A stretch of DNA of 31,482 bases from JBBFMJ01 sp037441225 (GTDB taxonomy: Bacteria > Acidobacteriota > Thermoanaerobaculia > UBA2201): contig JBBISU010000034.1 of the NCBI GenBank assembly GCA_037441225.1, forward strand, positions 1-31,482. Direction: 5' to 3'. Below, in pieces: positions 30,455 through 31,482 of this stretch (its first letter is position 1; every line of letters begins with the position of its first letter). The notes under the pieces are model-generated. The model made no database searches. It worked only from the letters and a program-made list of their open reading frames with translations, and was not told the DNA's origin. A program made the position numbers and the translations under genes.

Positions 30455-31424
30455 TTTTTAGAATTTCAATTATTTTTCTTTTTGGGTATTTTCTGCCATT
30501 AAAAAAGATAGTAGGTGTTGCTTGAACATTTAAATCAATTCCCATTTGAAGGGTTTCAAGGACAGTTTGTATATTTTCAGTTTTCATATAACAATTTAAA
30601 AATTCTTCTCCAATTCCTTTTTCCTTAGCATATTCATATATTTTTGAATCTATATTATCTACATCCATATCACTTCTTTCTCCATAAAACCAATCTACAT
30701 AATCCAAAAAATATTCTTCTTTTATCTTTTTAAAGCAAAAAGCACCAGCAGAACCCTTAAAAGATAAGATATGTGTGCTCAAAGGGAATAAGAAAAATCC
30801 AAAAAGTAAATCTTTCTTTTCTTTAAGAATTGGCAGGACTTCCTTTTCAACTTTTTTACAGTGTGGACATTCAAGGTCAAAAAAGAAAGCAAATTTGTTT
30901 TTTGAAGAGGGAGAACCAATCTTTCCAGATAAATCCCAGTTTAATTTATTTGAAATGATTTCATCAACTTTGTCATTTAAATTCAAATAATTTCCAATAA
31001 ATAAGTGTTTATCTGAAAGTATATACATCATCATCTTTACTTTTCCATATCCCGTCTCTTGATATATTTTGAAGGACTTCAAATTTTTCCCAATTTCCTG
31101 GTCTTTTTCTACTTTGATTGTACTACCGAATAAACTTGTAAGGAAGGGACCAAGATATTCAGGAATAGGTTTTACATCACTCTTTAAGCCAAAATACATT
31201 CCATATATTACATTTTTCCCTTCATATATTGCACAGGGAACCATTTCTTCTCTTCCCTTTTCTTCTCCTTCTTTAGTTGCATAATAAATTGCAAAATTTT
31301 CACCTGTAAATTTTTTTTCAATTTTTATATTTCCATCAGTTTGGAGCATAACTGGCTCTAAAAATTTAATTAGTTTTTCTTCTTCAAAAGTCAGTGAAAA
31401 GAAAATAAAAAATAAAATAGCCAT
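30444..31424 (-). CDS. Dsb-like thiol-disulfide oxidoreductase with N-terminal extra domain
   Basis: A 326-residue protein. A short hydrophobic start (MAILFFIFFSLTF) suggests export. Residues about 15-160 are an unrecognised alpha/beta domain. Residues 170-326 are a thioredoxin-fold DsbA/DsbC-type (Thioredoxin_4) domain: FAFFFDLECPHCKKVEKEVLP with the redox pair C186/C189 (CPHC), helical insertion, and cis-proline loop ATPTIFFNG (302-310). Additional cysteines at 64, 230 and 278 are outside the active site. It may oxidise or isomerise disulfides of exported proteins. GGAGG is 4 nt before the ATG. It overlaps the phosphodiesterase gene, and follows another gene by 9 bp. Confidence 0.88.
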   Translation of the reverse strand: MAILFFIFFSLTFEEEKLIKFLEPVMLQTDGNIKIEKKFTGENFAIYYATKEGEEKGREEMVPCAIYEGKNVIYGMYFGLKSDVKPIPEYLGPFLTSLFGSTIKVEKDQEIGKNLKSFKIYQETGYGKVKMMMYILSDKHLFIGNYLNLNDKVDEIISNKLNWDLSGKIGSPSSKNKFAFFFDLECPHCKKVEKEVLPILKEKKDLLFGFFLFPLSTHILSFKGSAGAFCFKKIKEEYFLDYVDWFYGERSDMDVDNIDSKIYEYAKEKGIGEEFLNCYMKTENIQTVLETLQMGIDLNVQATPTIFFNGRKYPKRKIIEILKNEK

Positions 31425-31433
31425 ACTACCTCC

Positions 31434-31482
31434 TCATTTCAATAAATTGAGCAATTCCTTTGCTTCATCTCTTGATTGATTG
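31434..31482 (-). CDS. 3' end of an upstream gene (partial)
   Basis: The last 49 bases contain an open frame on the minus strand, entering from outside the window and ending in TGA at 31434-31436. It encodes NQSRDEAKELLNLLK, a helical C-terminus with codon use like its neighbours. The stop lies 9 bp upstream of the Dsb-like ATG and just before its GGAGG site, the spacing expected inside an operon. The product cannot be identified. Confidence 0.55.
   Translation of the reverse strand, partial: NQSRDEAKELLNLLK

Overview
This window comes from a low-GC (roughly 30% by eye) diderm bacterium with tightly packed operons. TonB/ExbBD, a probable outer-membrane barrel, a Tat-like leader and periplasmic TPR/Dsb-like proteins indicate two membranes. 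Pyruvate phosphate dikinase, an NhaC-type antiporter, a radical SAM enzyme and Lys/Glu-rich, Gln-poor proteins suggest an anaerobe, possibly thermophilic. DUF6599, DUF4388, a TIGR02265-like protein and a phosphodiesterase-TPR fusion recall Acidobacteriota/Aminicenantes-type or related uncultured lineages, but this placement is inference. A run of 100 Ns at 8111-8210 marks a scaffold gap, so this is a draft or metagenome assembly.

Layout. Minus strand 39-1692: DUF6599 then DUF362 protein. 1693-2536: gene-free, filled with short palindromes and degenerate ACGGACA arrays. Minus 2537-7532: recA, nhaC-type antiporter and a large envelope protein, overlapping end to end. 7533-8248: second repeat-rich gap containing the Ns. 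Minus 8249-13254: seven closely spaced genes (exbB, exbD, exbD, tonB, DUF4388, TPR, baeRF) behind a near-consensus sigma-70 promoter. Minus 13341-16711: ppdK overlapping a TrkA/KtrA-type RCK protein. 16712-17067: divergent promoter region. Plus 17068-21153: hisS, aspS and a cysteine desulfurase, closed by a strong hairpin. Plus 21295-23205: TIGR02265-like protein, GYD-domain protein and a Memo-family protein. Minus 23210-24577: Cys/Met-metabolism PLP enzyme. Minus 24639-26173: M23 peptidase and UbiE/MenG-like methyltransferase. Minus 26222-31424: Dsb-like oxidoreductase, membrane-anchored phosphodiesterase-TPR protein and B12-binding-type radical SAM protein, preceded by the last 15 codons of another gene.

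How the genes fit together. The exb/ton operon should energise outer-membrane transport; its three promoter-distal genes add a possible sensor/adaptor (DUF4388), a periplasmic TPR scaffold and an eRF1-like protein. hisS-aspS-iscS is a translation and sulfur-supply unit. The 31-26 kb operon looks like an envelope module whose substrate I cannot name.

The least ordinary features are: the composite intergenic repeats, two of which align without gaps over 46 bp; a probable SPFH-like/phosphodiesterase/TPR fusion; the exb/ton operon ending in baeRF; two promoters lying so close to their ATG that the mRNAs may be leaderless; and several TTG starts, two of them as TTGA stop/start overlaps.
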